Virus record (IMG/VR): IMGVR_UViG_3300017917_002953 | Span: 1 to 64,000 of that record | Length of the DNA stretch: 64,000 nucleotides | Reading direction: 5' to 3' (one strand) | Origin: a virus | Part shown: positions 1 to 9,461 of the stretch, in pieces | Position numbering within the stretch: the first letter of the stretch is position 1 | Layout of the letters: each line of letters opens with the position of its first letter | The notes under the pieces: generated by a model | What the model saw: only the letters and a program-made list of their open reading frames with translations | Database searches by the model: none | What the model was told of the DNA's origin: nothing | Made by a program: the position numbers and the translations under genes

Positions 1-3000
1 CTAGTGGTACAGATGGGACTTCAGGTACTTCAGGAATAGATGGTACTAGTGGTACGAGTGGTACAGACGGAACTTCAGGAACAAGTGGAACTGACGGAAC
101 TAGTGGTACGAGCGGTACTACAGGTACATCAGGTACATCAGGTACAAGCGGTACAGACGGAACTTCAGGAACTAGTGGTACGAGTGGAACTACAGGTACT
201 TCGGGAACATCAGGAACAAGTGGTGAAAGTGGTATTTCTGCAGGACAAACATATTATTTCAATGAAAGTCAAAATTCCGATGTTTCGGGATATAAAGTAT
301 TAGATTTATATCCGACAACGGCATCGACTCAAACAGTTACAACAAATTTAACGGGAAGTCAACAAAATGTGTTGGTTTCTGATTACATAACGCCAGAATT
401 AGGATTTTCAGTTATACCTGGTGGTGTACAAAGATTTCATTTAAATTACTTGAAACAAGCGAGTAATGATGATATTGATGCTTATGTTGAAATACAATTG
501 GCGAATTCTTCAGGAACCCCTATAGGACCGACAATAACATCAAGTGTTTCTTTAATTGGATGGGTAAGTGCTGTAATACCGGTTGAAGTAAATGTTGATA
601 TTGTGTTATCAACTACAACAATTGACCCAACAAATAGAATGATTGTTAGGTTATATCTTAACAATAATGATTCAACTGCTCATTCGGTTGTATATTATAC
701 TGAAGGTAATTCATACTACTCTTTTGTTGTGACATCTGTTGGTTCGGTGGCTGGAACTTCAGGTACAAGCGGGACATCAGGTACAAGTGGTACAACAGGT
801 ACTTCAGGTACTAGTGGTACTTCAGGAACAGATGGGACATCAGGTACTTCAGGAACTAGCGGTACAGATGGTACATCAGGTACTTCAGGAACTAGCGGTG
901 TTGATGGTACAAGTGGGACTTCAGGGACTAGTGGTACAGATGGGACATCAGGTACTAGCGGAACTGACGGTACAAGTGGAACTTCGGGAACTAGTGGTAT
1001 TGATGGTACGAGTGGGACTTCAGGGACTAGCGGTTCAAGTGGGACTACAGGTACTTCAGGTACGAGCGGTACAGATGGGACTTCAGGTACGAGTGGTACT
1101 TCAGGTACAAGCGGTACGAGTGGTACTAGTGGAACTACAGGTACCTCAGGAACAAGTGGGACTTCAGGAGTAAATGGTATTTCAAGTGGTTTGGTTTATT
1201 ATTTAGATGGACCTTCAGCAACACAAACTGTTCCAATTGCTTCACCAATTAATGATGATTTAATTTTAATACCAAATACTGGGTCTCAAACAACTATAAC
1301 AACTACTAATTTTGACCCTGCAGATGGTGATACAATGATTGTTCATTATGTTACTCCGGCAACGTCTCTAACATCAACAACAATAATACCTGGTGTTTGG
1401 GTGAGTAATTTATTTGCTCAAAGAACTGGAGGAACAGGTAATCTTGTTTATTGGATTGTTATTGATGAAATGCAATCTGATGGTACAACATTAATTGCTA
1501 ATATTGCAACCGGTTCTGCGGTTTCAGGTACTAACATTGGAAATACTCAAAATAATTACATATATTATCAATATGTACCACAATATGTTTTAGCGTCTCT
1601 TAACTCAAGAATTAGAGTAAGTATTTACGCTAGTACAACAGGTAATAATACATCTTTCAATATTGAGATGAGAGATTCTACTCTTTCTAATATTGTAACA
1701 ACATTAGCAGCAAACTTATCCGGTAGTAGCGGAACTTCAGGAACATCAGGTACTAGTGGTACTAGTGGTACTTCAGGAACAGATGGAACATCCGGTACAA
1801 GCGGGACATCAGGTACAAGTGGTACAACAGGTACTAGCGGAACTTCAGGTACTAGTGGTACTTCAGGTACGAGTGGAACTACAGGTACATCAGGTACATC
1901 AGGTACGAGTGGAACAACCGGTACTAGTGGAACTTCAGGAACGGATGGAACTTCAGGTACTAGTGGTACTACAGGTACATCAGGTACTTCAGGTATTGAT
2001 GGTACTTCAGGTACGAGTGGAACTACGGGTACATCGGGAACAAGTGGTACTACAGGTACTAGTGGAACTTCAGGAACGGATGGAACTTCAGGTACTAGTG
2101 GTACTACAGGTACATCAGGTACTTCAGGTACGAGTGGAACTACGGGTACATCGGGAACAAGTGGTACTACAGGTACTTCAGGAACTAGTGGAACAACCGG
2201 TACTAGTGGAACTTCAGGTACAAGTGGTACTTCAGGTACATCAGGTTCAAGTGGTATTTCTCCAACAGGGTTAGTTGCTTCAAATTATGTTGCTAAAGGT
2301 GTTAAAGGTGGTAGTTCACAAACTGTGACAAATGGTGCTGATGCTGTGGTGACATTTGTTGATGAATTTGACCCTCAAGGTTGGATTACATCTAATAAGT
2401 TTCAACCAACAATCGAAGGTTATTATAATATTCAAGTAGCTGTATGGTGGGATGCTGGTTCGGTAACTAATGAACAAAATAATATACAGGTTAGAAAAAA
2501 TGGTAGTATACAAGTAGCTATTCAACAAACTCAAATTGTAACAGGTGCTGGATATGGTCAAGAAATTGATATTATTGTATATTTTAACGGTACTACTGAT
2601 TACATTGAAGTTACTGCATATACAGGTAATCCAACATCTCAAAATATAAATGGTGCAAGTTCAGGTACTTGGATTACAGCATCTTTAATTGTAGGTGGTG
2701 GTTCGTCAGGTACAAGTGGTACAAGTGGTACTTCAGGAAGTACAGGTACTTCAGGAACAAGTGGTACTTCAGGTGTGAACGGAACTTCAGGTACAAGTGG
2801 TACTTCAGGTACAAGTGGTACTTCAGGAACGACTGGTACTTCAGGTACTAGTGGAACAACCGGTACTTCAGGAACAAGTGGAACAACCGGTACTTCAGGA
2901 ACTAGTGGAACAACGGGTACATCAGGTACTAGCGGCACAACAGGTACTTCAGGTACTAGCGGCACAACAGGTACTTCAGGAATTGATGGTACGTCAGGGA

Positions 3001-3878
3001 CTAGTGGTACAACAGGTACATCGGGAACGAGTGGTACTACAGGTACATCAGGAACAAGCGGTACGTCAGGAATCAATGGTACTTCAGGAACGACTGGTAC
3101 TTCAGGAACAAGTGGAACAACCGGTACTTCAGGAACTAGCGGTACGTCGGGAGTTAATGGTACTTCAGGAACTAGCGGTACGACAGGTACTTCAGGTACT
3201 ACAGGTACATCAGGAACTAGTGGTACAACAGGTACAAGCGGTACAACAGGTACAAGTGGTACATCAGGTACGTCGGGAACGAGTGGAACTTCAGGTGTTA
3301 ATGGAACATCAGGAACAACAGGTACATCAGGTACATCAGGTGTTAATGGTACTTCAGGAACATCAGGTACTTCGGGAACGAGTGGGACATCAGGAATTGC
3401 AAATATTTTAAATAATGCTAATAATAGAATAACAACAGCTACGGGTAATGCTGGTGAATTACAAGCGGAATCTAACGCAACTTTCGATGGTTCAACTTTA
3501 AGAATTACAGGTGATACTGTGATGACAGGGTCATTAACTGCGGCGTCTAAATCATTTGACATTCCTCACCCAACGAAAGATGGTTGGAGATTAAGATATG
3601 GTGTATTAGAGGGACCTGAACATGGTGTTTATTTCAGAGGTAAAACAACTGAAAAAGTTATTGAATTACCTGATTATTGGATTGGTTTAGTTCATGAAGA
3701 TAGTTTTACGGTGAATTTAACTTCAATTGGAAAACCTTGTGAAAACTATGTAGTAGAAATTAAAGATAATAAAGTGTATATTGATAGTGGTTGTGATGAT
3801 ATTCATGTGTTTTACTTAATCCAAGCGGAACGTAAAGACATTGAAAAAGTATTATTGGAATACAAACCATTAAAATAA
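1..3878 (+). CDS. Collagen-like Thr-rich tail fibre protein, 5' end outside the window
   Basis: Virion fibre/adhesin. The reading frame is open from base 3, so the GTG at 369 is not the real start and the gene begins before the window; at least 1,291 residues are seen. Blocks of Gly-X-Y triplets with X almost always Thr and Y Ser, Thr or Asp (GTS, GTT, GTD) alternate with globular modules: about 231-750 and 1,178-1,720 look like paralogous beta-rich domains, and 2,258-2,700 resembles a C1q/TNF-like jelly roll ('[11 protein letters not shown]'). The C-terminal about 100 residues carry the phage fibre signature '[17 protein letters not shown]' followed by '[11 protein letters not shown]', known from many phage fibre tips. 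Proline is almost absent from the collagen triplets. Ends at a bidirectional terminator and is convergent with the glycosyltransferase operon. Confidence 0.9.
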   Translation, partial: SGTDGTSGTSGIDGTSGTSGTDGTSGTSGTDGTSGTSGTTGTSGTSGTSGTDGTSGTSGTSGTTGTSGTSGTSGESGISAGQTYYFNESQNSDVSGYKVLDLYPTTASTQTVTTNLTGSQQNVLVSDYITPELGFSVIPGGVQRFHLNYLKQASNDDIDAYVEIQLANSSGTPIGPTITSSVSLIGWVSAVIPVEVNVDIVLSTTTIDPTNRMIVRLYLNNNDSTAHSVVYYTEGNSYYSFVVTSVGSVAGTSGTSGTSGTSGTTGTSGTSGTSGTDGTSGTSGTSGTDGTSGTSGTSGVDGTSGTSGTSGTDGTSGTSGTDGTSGTSGTSGIDGTSGTSGTSGSSGTTGTSGTSGTDGTSGTSGTSGTSGTSGTSGTTGTSGTSGTSGVNGISSGLVYYLDGPSATQTVPIASPINDDLILIPNTGSQTTITTTNFDPADGDTMIVHYVTPATSLTSTTIIPGVWVSNLFAQRTGGTGNLVYWIVIDEMQSDGTTLIANIATGSAVSGTNIGNTQNNYIYYQYVPQYVLASLNSRIRVSIYASTTGNNTSFNIEMRDSTLSNIVTTLAANLSGSSGTSGTSGTSGTSGTSGTDGTSGTSGTSGTSGTTGTSGTSGTSGTSGTSGTTGTSGTSGTSGTTGTSGTSGTDGTSGTSGTTGTSGTSGIDGTSGTSGTTGTSGTSGTTGTSGTSGTDGTSGTSGTTGTSGTSGTSGTTGTSGTSGTTGTSGTSGTTGTSGTSGTSGTSGTSGSSGISPTGLVASNYVAKGVKGGSSQTVTNGADAVVTFVDEFDPQGWITSNKFQPTIEGYYNIQVAVWWDAGSVTNEQNNIQVRKNGSIQVAIQQTQIVTGAGYGQEIDIIVYFNGTTDYIEVTAYTGNPTSQNINGASSGTWITASLIVGGGSSGTSGTSGTSGSTGTSGTSGTSGVNGTSGTSGTSGTSGTSGTTGTSGTSGTTGTSGTSGTTGTSGTSGTTGTSGTSGTTGTSGTSGTTGTSGIDGTSGTSGTTGTSGTSGTTGTSGTSGTSGINGTSGTTGTSGTSGTTGTSGTSGTSGVNGTSGTSGTTGTSGTTGTSGTSGTTGTSGTTGTSGTSGTSGTSGTSGVNGTSGTTGTSGTSGVNGTSGTSGTSGTSGTSGIANILNNANNRITTATGNAGELQAESNATFDGSTLRITGDTVMTGSLTAASKSFDIPHPTKDGWRLRYGVLEGPEHGVYFRGKTTEKVIELPDYWIGLVHEDSFTVNLTSIGKPCENYVVEIKDNKVYIDSGCDDIHVFYLIQAERKDIEKVLLEYKPLK
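3..3398 (+). repeat. Gly-Thr-Ser/Thr/Asp coding repeats (four blocks)
   Basis: Degenerate 9-bp-periodic coding repeats (ggt act agt, gga aca tca and variants) occupy about 3-230, 753-1,170, 1,721-2,257 and 2,701-3,398. Codons vary between copies, so the protein repeat is conserved while the DNA is diversified. This creates long open antisense frames that are shadows. Confidence 0.9.
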
Positions 3879-3880
3879 AA

Positions 3881-3905
3881 AAAAAGGGACATAAGTCCCT
3901 TTTTT
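3881..3905. terminator. Bidirectional intrinsic terminator
   Basis: Stem GGGAC (3886-3890) / GTCCC (3895-3899) with ATAA loop, extended by A/T pairs and flanked by A-tracts and T-tracts, so it works on both strands. It separates the convergent fibre gene and glycosyltransferase operon. Confidence 0.85.
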
Positions 3906-6900
3906 ATTTTAGTTTGATTAAATGTAGTATTTGTTGAATAACCATTTCAGGGGATATTGATTTGTGGCATTCAAATTGTCTTTCAGTTCCTTTATGGACG
4001 GGACACCAATCCCAATCTCCTTTATCAAAAGTAAATTCGGGTTTATTCCAACATCCATTACATACAGATTTATTTATAATTCTTGTGCAATTTGTTGTGA
4101 ATTCATGGTCAGATTCTGTGAAGTTACTAATCATTACAACATCTTTACCTAATCCCCAAGCCAACCAAGACAATCCACTTGATAAACCAATAAAGAATTC
4201 ACTATGTTTAATTACATTTATGGTGTGAGACATTGAAGTGTTTTTAATTTTGTTTGCGTTTTCAAACGGATTATCTTCTTTTGATACATTAATTACTTTA
4301 TATCCTAAACTATGAAGATAATTTATTAATACTTGCCAACCTTCTCTTGTCCAAAATTTACACCCTGCGGTTGAATTGGTTGCAATTGTTACATATTTCT
4401 TTTGGTAAGGTTTTGGATGACTTCCTGATGAGATTTTTGGAAGTATTTCCTCATAGTCTAATCCCAAAATATTTGTAATTGTTTTTTGTAATGGTATTGT
4501 GTTTGGTAAAGTAGGTTCTTTATCTTTATCGTAAAACCAACCTATAGAATACATTGCAATTAAATTGGGTACGGTGGTTCCAGGTGTTACAAATTCAATT
4601 TCAGGGTATTCATTTTCAAATAAATGGTTCCAAAAAGTCGATACAATTACTTTACAATCATGTTTCTTTTTAAACTCCATTACGTAAGGAATCCAAGCGA
4701 TACTATCACCTAATGATTTACTCTCAAATGAGATGTATACTCGTTGATTAGTTAAATCTAATGTCTTATCGTATATGGTTTCACCATCACGAGTTACAAT
4801 AGTTCTCCACTTGGTATAATAACTTCTATTTAATTTAACCCAATGATTTGGTTTTATTGTGTTTTCGTAATGACAAATTCCTTTTTCATCTAAAAATTTA
4901 ATGTTATAATTTTTATCACCACTTCCTTTGATTTCTAAAAAAGGTTGTTTAACAAAATGTTGAAATATTTGAACTTCATTATCTACCATTATTTGTTTTG
5001 TTATTGGTTTATTTGATATGTGTTGATATAGGTTATAATTTTTATCCGCGAATTCTTTTTCTCCGTAATTAGGTGATTGATAATTTTTTTCATCTTTAAT
5101 TAAATCTAAAAGTTGATTTTTCATATCAAAAATATCTCCGGAAAGTTGTTTAATATACGGGGTAAACATATCCATATATTGTGGAAGATTTCTTGATAAG
5201 ATTTTTAATCCATAAGAAATTCCTTCTCGTAATACAAGTGGGTTACATTCCCAAGTGGAATTAAACATTAATACATCGGCAGCCACCATAAAATCGGATA
5301 CGTCTGCTCTTTCTCCCCAAACTCTAACATTGGATGGTAAATCCTTCATAATTGGTTCCCAATAATCTCTAAAGTTTGGTGCTTGATTTCCAATAAAATG
5401 AAATTCTAATTCCGGATAAATACCCTCAACTAATTTGGCGATTTCAACACCTTCACCTTGGTTCTTTCCTGGAGTCCATAATCCAACATTGATAATATGA
5501 ATTTTATTTGGGTCTAACCCTAATTTTTCTTTAGTACTTTCTTTTGATAATACAATTGTTGGGGTGTATGGAAATTCAATAACTTCACCATAAGACGGCA
5601 TATCTCTAAAGGTTACTTCTTTATGAAATGGTGAACAAAATGCATATGCCTCAGGGTGAAATACTTTTTCAATATTTGGTTGAAATACCACATTATGACA
5701 TGTTTCAACAACTCTCCAAGTTCGGTCATTTTTATAAATAAAATTCATCAACTCATTTGATAATTTATTATATGAATCGAATGATTCAATCATCTCATCC
5801 AAATGAATTACATCAAAATAATTTTCTTCAATAATTTTCTTCAATTCATTTTTGTCTTCACCTAAGGTCCAAAAATGGGTTGGAGGTATTAACTCTTTAA
5901 TTCTATTTTTTTGAACAACATAATGGTCACTATGATTGGAATATTCCACCACAAACAACTCAACTTTATCATTGTAATATTTCAATAACGATTCAATTCG
6001 TTTTAATAAAAATGACGGCATACCACCGGTTGATAAATGTGGTGCTAAAAATAATACTCTCGTTTTAACATTAACATTGTCTATAATATCAAACATTTTA
6101 TCAATTTCGTTTTGTCTTTTTTCACCATGAAAAACTTTAATATAATTCTTATTCTCAGGTATTGTATAAAATTCTTTCACGACAGTATATTCACCACCTT
6201 CAAATTTAAAGAAATGGTTTAATGTTTTTGCACCGTCAACATTTATGTATGATAAAGGTAATCCTTCATGGTTAGGGTTAATTTTCCAAATTAAAACATT
6301 ATATATTGTTTCTTCGTGGAATGGGGTTATGGTGTTTAATGAAACTAATTTTGGTAAAATATTTTTTGTGTCTCTCCATGTTTTCAAAAATTCTTTGGTG
6401 TTGGAATTACCCACTAAAATATTTGTGGTTCGATAATGACTTCGTTGGTTTGGTTCTAATCCCATAAACTTCATTAACGGCCATTCTAATGTGTTTTCAT
6501 AATCAACAGTTCCATCATTCCTCCAAAAAGGGTTTCCGACCAATGAACCATCAGATTTTACCAATAAAACATATTCATGGGGGCCTAAAGTAGCTAAAGG
6601 GAATTCTGTGATTTTTGAACAATACATAAACAAATCATCAACATTTTTATTAACAATGCTGTCAGAATCGATATAAACCCATTCATTCAAATGTTGGGTT
6701 GCTTCCAACATCACATCTATTTTTGCACCTAAAGCGTAATAACTTCTAATGTGATTTCTATTTACGTATGAATTACCGTTTGCGTCTTCAATAAATCCCT
6801 CATCGTCTAATTTTGGTAAATTTAAATTAACCCTATAACATTTTGTTAGATTTTGTAATTCTTCAGACCCATTATAATCTACGGTGTATACGATAATATC

Positions 6901-6987
6901 GTATTTTGAGTATTTTTTTATACTTTTAACTAAATTTAAAGTTATATGTTCGTAGTTTTTAGTTGTGTGAGTAATAAATGCTCTCAT
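3904..6987 (-). CDS. Three-domain glycosyltransferase (GT-A + GT4 + BAHT/TibC-like heptosyltransferase)
   Basis: 1,027 residues, apparently three sugar-transferase modules. Residues 1-300 look like a GT-A (GT8-like) enzyme with metal-binding 'DSDS' near 107-110. About 310-650 is GT4-like GT-B: 'HLSTGGMPSF' near its start, 'NVGLWTPGKNQGEG', and an E-rich donor motif 'ECNPLVLREG'. About 730-1,027 resembles the bacterial autotransporter heptosyltransferase (BAHT) family: 'STAGCKFWTREGWQ', 'GLSSGLSWLAWGLGKDV', and a Cys finger C976-x2-C979-x15-C995-x11-C1007 within 'GDWDWCP' and 'RQFECHKSI', matching the iron-finger of TibC-type enzymes, which O-glycosylate Ser/Thr of repetitive surface proteins. 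Start ATG overlaps the stop of the upstream gene by 4 nt (translational coupling). Acceptors are inferred to be the neighbouring Thr-rich virion proteins. Domain families are recognised by motif only. Confidence 0.85.
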   Translation of the reverse strand: MRAFITHTTKNYEHITLNLVKSIKKYSKYDIIVYTVDYNGSEELQNLTKCYRVNLNLPKLDDEGFIEDANGNSYVNRNHIRSYYALGAKIDVMLEATQHLNEWVYIDSDSIVNKNVDDLFMYCSKITEFPLATLGPHEYVLLVKSDGSLVGNPFWRNDGTVDYENTLEWPLMKFMGLEPNQRSHYRTTNILVGNSNTKEFLKTWRDTKNILPKLVSLNTITPFHEETIYNVLIWKINPNHEGLPLSYINVDGAKTLNHFFKFEGGEYTVVKEFYTIPENKNYIKVFHGEKRQNEIDKMFDIIDNVNVKTRVLFLAPHLSTGGMPSFLLKRIESLLKYYNDKVELFVVEYSNHSDHYVVQKNRIKELIPPTHFWTLGEDKNELKKIIEENYFDVIHLDEMIESFDSYNKLSNELMNFIYKNDRTWRVVETCHNVVFQPNIEKVFHPEAYAFCSPFHKEVTFRDMPSYGEVIEFPYTPTIVLSKESTKEKLGLDPNKIHIINVGLWTPGKNQGEGVEIAKLVEGIYPELEFHFIGNQAPNFRDYWEPIMKDLPSNVRVWGERADVSDFMVAADVLMFNSTWECNPLVLREGISYGLKILSRNLPQYMDMFTPYIKQLSGDIFDMKNQLLDLIKDEKNYQSPNYGEKEFADKNYNLYQHISNKPITKQIMVDNEVQIFQHFVKQPFLEIKGSGDKNYNIKFLDEKGICHYENTIKPNHWVKLNRSYYTKWRTIVTRDGETIYDKTLDLTNQRVYISFESKSLGDSIAWIPYVMEFKKKHDCKVIVSTFWNHLFENEYPEIEFVTPGTTVPNLIAMYSIGWFYDKDKEPTLPNTIPLQKTITNILGLDYEEILPKISSGSHPKPYQKKYVTIATNSTAGCKFWTREGWQVLINYLHSLGYKVINVSKEDNPFENANKIKNTSMSHTINVIKHSEFFIGLSSGLSWLAWGLGKDVVMISNFTESDHEFTTNCTRIINKSVCNGCWNKPEFTFDKGDWDWCPVHKGTERQFECHKSISPEMVIQQILHLIKLK

Positions 6988-8570
6988 ATTTTCAATTTGT
7001 GTATTGATATTAAATTGTTAATCTTATCATAACCTTCAATAATGATTGAATCACCTATAATGTTTTTAGGTAATTCTAAGTATATTGTTTCTCTATCTGA
7101 TAATTCGTAGAAATCCATTTCATGAATTATTTCTCTATTTAAATTTTTGATGATGATTTTAATAAATTCTAATTTGTTGATTGGTTTGAATGAAATATTA
7201 TGATTATCATGTCTCATATTAACAATCGCACCACCGGAGAAAAAATTTAAATCACTCAATAATTTAACCCTCTCTTCTTTTTTATAACCGGTTACATGCA
7301 CAATAAAATCATTTGGTTCCCATACCAAATTATTAACACCTTTATTATGGAATGTTATAAAAGGTGAATTCATATACCAAAACGTATTTAAGATTTTTTC
7401 ATCAATAATTTTTATATGATTTTTAAATTGAGGTTTTAAAATGGTGGACCTAGTCTGTCTTCCCTCATAATCAAATGTGTGATAATCCATGTTTTTGGGT
7501 AAATCCTCACATTTCCAAATATCTTCCAAAATTTGTATTCCCATTTCATCATTTTTAACCAAAAACTGACTTGTAATGATATTATCGGTTTTGAATGGTG
7601 TTATGGTTGGGGTGTCAATTGCAGGTACATTATGTGAAGGAACAATAAAAGAATATTTTTCATCAATAATTGTTTCTAACTTAATAGTTGAATTCATTAT
7701 TAAACAATCCAAATCAATAAAAAATAACCAATCAAAATTATCATTCTTTAATATTTCAATTGATTTGGATATTTTAGCCCAAGATGCATGTCGGTCAAAA
7801 TTCTCAACTTTATGTGGGATTAAAGTGTATCCATGAATTTCACAATATTGTTGAATATTAGTGTCAACTGTGATTTTTTTCATTTCTTCATAGTTGTCAT
7901 CATATACGACTAATACTGCAATTTTTTTAGATGTTACTTTTTTTTTTATCCACCAAGAACCAAACCATTCTTTAGTTACTTGTGGATTATATTCGTGTTT
8001 AGAACAAAACTCATCAACGGCCGGATTAACACCAAATATTCCGTGATAGAAATTACCGCTATAAATGTGTTTATCTTTTTGATTTTCACAAAAGTTTTGG
8101 TCACCATACCAATCCATACGAATATAGTCGTGACCACATAAATAACCACCTTCTTTAATTTTTGGATACCAAAGTTCGATGTCTTGAACTACATAGTCAT
8201 ACGCGTGATTTGCGTCAATATAAACAAAATCTAAAGAATTGTCTTCAAACATATCTGCGGCAACTTCTGAGGTTGCTCTAACCATAACTGCTCTATCTTC
8301 GAATCCTTTAATGTTGTTCATTGCCTCACCATAAACTCCGTTTTCAAAATTTGTGTGATTACTTGAATCTAAATATTCTTCATTTGATAATGGTCTCCAA
8401 ACATCTACCATGTATAAAGTACCGGACCAATTATTCATTATTTCTTTTGAAAACTCACCTTTAAATGTCCCGACTTCAACACCTTTTCCTTTTGGAAATT
8501 CTTTACCAATTATATTGATTAAATCAGTTCTAGTAAAATCTTGTAAATTCATAATTTTAATTTTATTCAA
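6984..8570 (-). CDS. Class I SAM methyltransferase - GT34-like glycosyltransferase fusion
   Basis: 528 residues. N-terminal domain (about 1-200) is a Methyltransf_24/TylF-like SAM-dependent O-methyltransferase: glycine motif 'EVGTFKG' (32-38) and 'YIDANHAYDYVVQDI' (117-131). The C-terminal domain (about 213-430) resembles GT34 (GMA12/MNN10) galactosyl/mannosyltransferases, with 'FIDLDCLIMN' giving a DxD at 286-288 and a later 'TFHNKG' segment. It would add and methylate sugars together with the downstream three-domain enzyme, to which it is coupled by a 4-nt overlap. First gene of the minus-strand operon; divergent from the 8,637 gene. The exact donor and acceptor cannot be told from sequence. 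Confidence 0.8.
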   Translation of the reverse strand: MNKIKIMNLQDFTRTDLINIIGKEFPKGKGVEVGTFKGEFSKEIMNNWSGTLYMVDVWRPLSNEEYLDSSNHTNFENGVYGEAMNNIKGFEDRAVMVRATSEVAADMFEDNSLDFVYIDANHAYDYVVQDIELWYPKIKEGGYLCGHDYIRMDWYGDQNFCENQKDKHIYSGNFYHGIFGVNPAVDEFCSKHEYNPQVTKEWFGSWWIKKKVTSKKIAVLVVYDDNYEEMKKITVDTNIQQYCEIHGYTLIPHKVENFDRHASWAKISKSIEILKNDNFDWLFFIDLDCLIMNSTIKLETIIDEKYSFIVPSHNVPAIDTPTITPFKTDNIITSQFLVKNDEMGIQILEDIWKCEDLPKNMDYHTFDYEGRQTRSTILKPQFKNHIKIIDEKILNTFWYMNSPFITFHNKGVNNLVWEPNDFIVHVTGYKKEERVKLLSDLNFFSGGAIVNMRHDNHNISFKPINKLEFIKIIIKNLNREIIHEMDFYELSDRETIYLELPKNIIGDSIIIEGYDKINNLISIHKLKI

Positions 8571-8622
8571 AATAATAAACCAAAACTATTTAATAATCCA
8601 CACTTAAATGTACTTTTAGTTG

Positions 8623-8630
8623 TATTTATA
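8623..8630 (+). promoter_or_regulatory. TATTTATA upstream motif
   Basis: TATTTATA ends 6 nt before the ATG at 8,637 in the 66-nt divergent intergenic region. Read on the other strand it is TATAAATA, the T4 late-promoter word, facing the glycosyltransferase operon. AT-only, so weak as a single site; see the group finding. Confidence 0.35.
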
Positions 8631-8636
8631 CAAGAT

Positions 8637-9104
8637 ATGATTTCAATAACTTTAACAGGAATAACTGGGACTGCACCATATGTAATATCGGTTTGTGATA
8701 TTACAAAAACTTATTGTTATAATGTTTATACCGGTACACCGACTTTACCTTTAACAGTCGAAGTGCCTTCACAACTATCCACCGCGAATCAAGTATTGTT
8801 GGATGTTGTGGATTCTCAAAATTGTGATTATTTTCAAATCATATCGTGTATACCATCTTCACCAACACCGACAACGACTACAACACCAACTCCCACACCA
8901 ACACCTAGTGGATGTGCTTGTTTAACTTTTGAGAATACGGGAGTAACAAATGCGAATATTACTTATACTCGATGTGATGGAGTTATAATTACTGAAACAC
9001 TTTATGTTGGAACCATATTATATTATTGTGGGGGTAATCCGACTTTTGATGGGGATGTGTCAGTAACAATTGGACCTGCTTGTGTTAATAATACCTGTAT
9101 TTAA
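8637..9104 (+). CDS. Small modular virion surface protein with Pro/Thr linker
   Basis: 155 residues. Residues 1-75 form a beta-rich module ('TGITGTAPYVISVCD', 'YCYNVY') that is paralogous to the 12,655 protein and to the N-terminus of the 12,870 protein. A Thr/Pro linker (about 76-92) leads to a second Cys-containing module. No enzyme motif. Located with the other PT-linker proteins and likely part of the same fibre or surface layer. Ends at a bidirectional terminator. Confidence 0.8.
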   Translation: MISITLTGITGTAPYVISVCDITKTYCYNVYTGTPTLPLTVEVPSQLSTANQVLLDVVDSQNCDYFQIISCIPSSPTPTTTTTPTPTPTPSGCACLTFENTGVTNANITYTRCDGVIITETLYVGTILYYCGGNPTFDGDVSVTIGPACVNNTCI

Positions 9105-9111
9105 TAAAAAA

Positions 9112-9137
9112 AAAGGGATAGTAGCGAACTTCCCTTT
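9112..9137. terminator. Bidirectional intrinsic terminator
   Basis: Stem AAAGGGA (9112-9118) / TCCCTTT (9131-9137), 12-nt loop, A-tract on the left and T-tract on the right. Serves the 8,637 gene and the convergent 62-residue gene. Confidence 0.75.
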
Positions 9138-9164
9138 TTAAAAGTCACCTTAACAGTAACGGTC

Positions 9165-9353
9165 CTAAACGTCCTCTTCTTTGAGAGGTGGCTTCTCAGA
9201 TTTTGATTTGTATAATTTGAGTAATTTTAAGGAATCTTTATAGTGTTTTTCTAGTCTATCAAGTTCGTCTAATGGTGTAGTATTTTCACAGGCCAAATAA
9301 TATTGTTCTTCGGCCTCTTGAATAATTTTTTCTATTGTCGAAAGAAGTTTCAT
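9165..9353 (-). CDS. Small helical protein, unknown function
   Basis: 62 residues, charged and probably all alpha-helical/coiled coil ('TIEKIIQEAEEQYYLA', 'DELDRLEKHYKDSLKLLKLY'). Not recognised. It is the only gene in the 9,105-9,461 gap. A TATTTATA motif lies 4 nt upstream on its own strand and a bidirectional terminator follows, which supports it being real. Confidence 0.55.
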   Translation of the reverse strand: MKLLSTIEKIIQEAEEQYYLACENTTPLDELDRLEKHYKDSLKLLKLYKSKSEKPPLKEEDV

Positions 9354-9357
9354 ATTA

Positions 9358-9365
9358 TATAAATA
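9358..9365 (-). promoter_or_regulatory. TATTTATA upstream motif (minus strand)
   Basis: Reads TATTTATA on the minus strand, 4 nt before the ATG of the 9,165-9,353 gene. Confidence 0.3.
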
Positions 9366-9437
9366 TCCTGAAGACCTCTCTTTATTTGTTTTTTTATAAA
9401 ACTATATTTCTTTTTGAATAAAAACCTATTATCAGGT

Positions 9438-9445
9438 TATTTATA
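9438..9445 (+). promoter_or_regulatory. TATTTATA upstream motif
   Basis: Ends 16 nt before the ATG at 9,462; the same 16-nt spacing recurs at 37,621 and 43,428. Confidence 0.4.
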
Positions 9446-9461
9446 GTAAATTGAATTTTGA

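Noticed and set aside
1-3398. CRISPR-like repetitive DNA
   Set aside because: Repeats are contiguous coding triplets without unique spacers; no cas genes.
2639-3562. 307-residue minus-strand ORF with [10 protein letters not shown] repeats
   Set aside because: Antisense shadow of the collagen-like repeats; no independent start signals or composition.
369-3878. GTG at 369 as start of the first fibre gene
   Set aside because: The frame is open back to base 3 with in-frame GT[S/D] repeats, so the gene starts outside the window.
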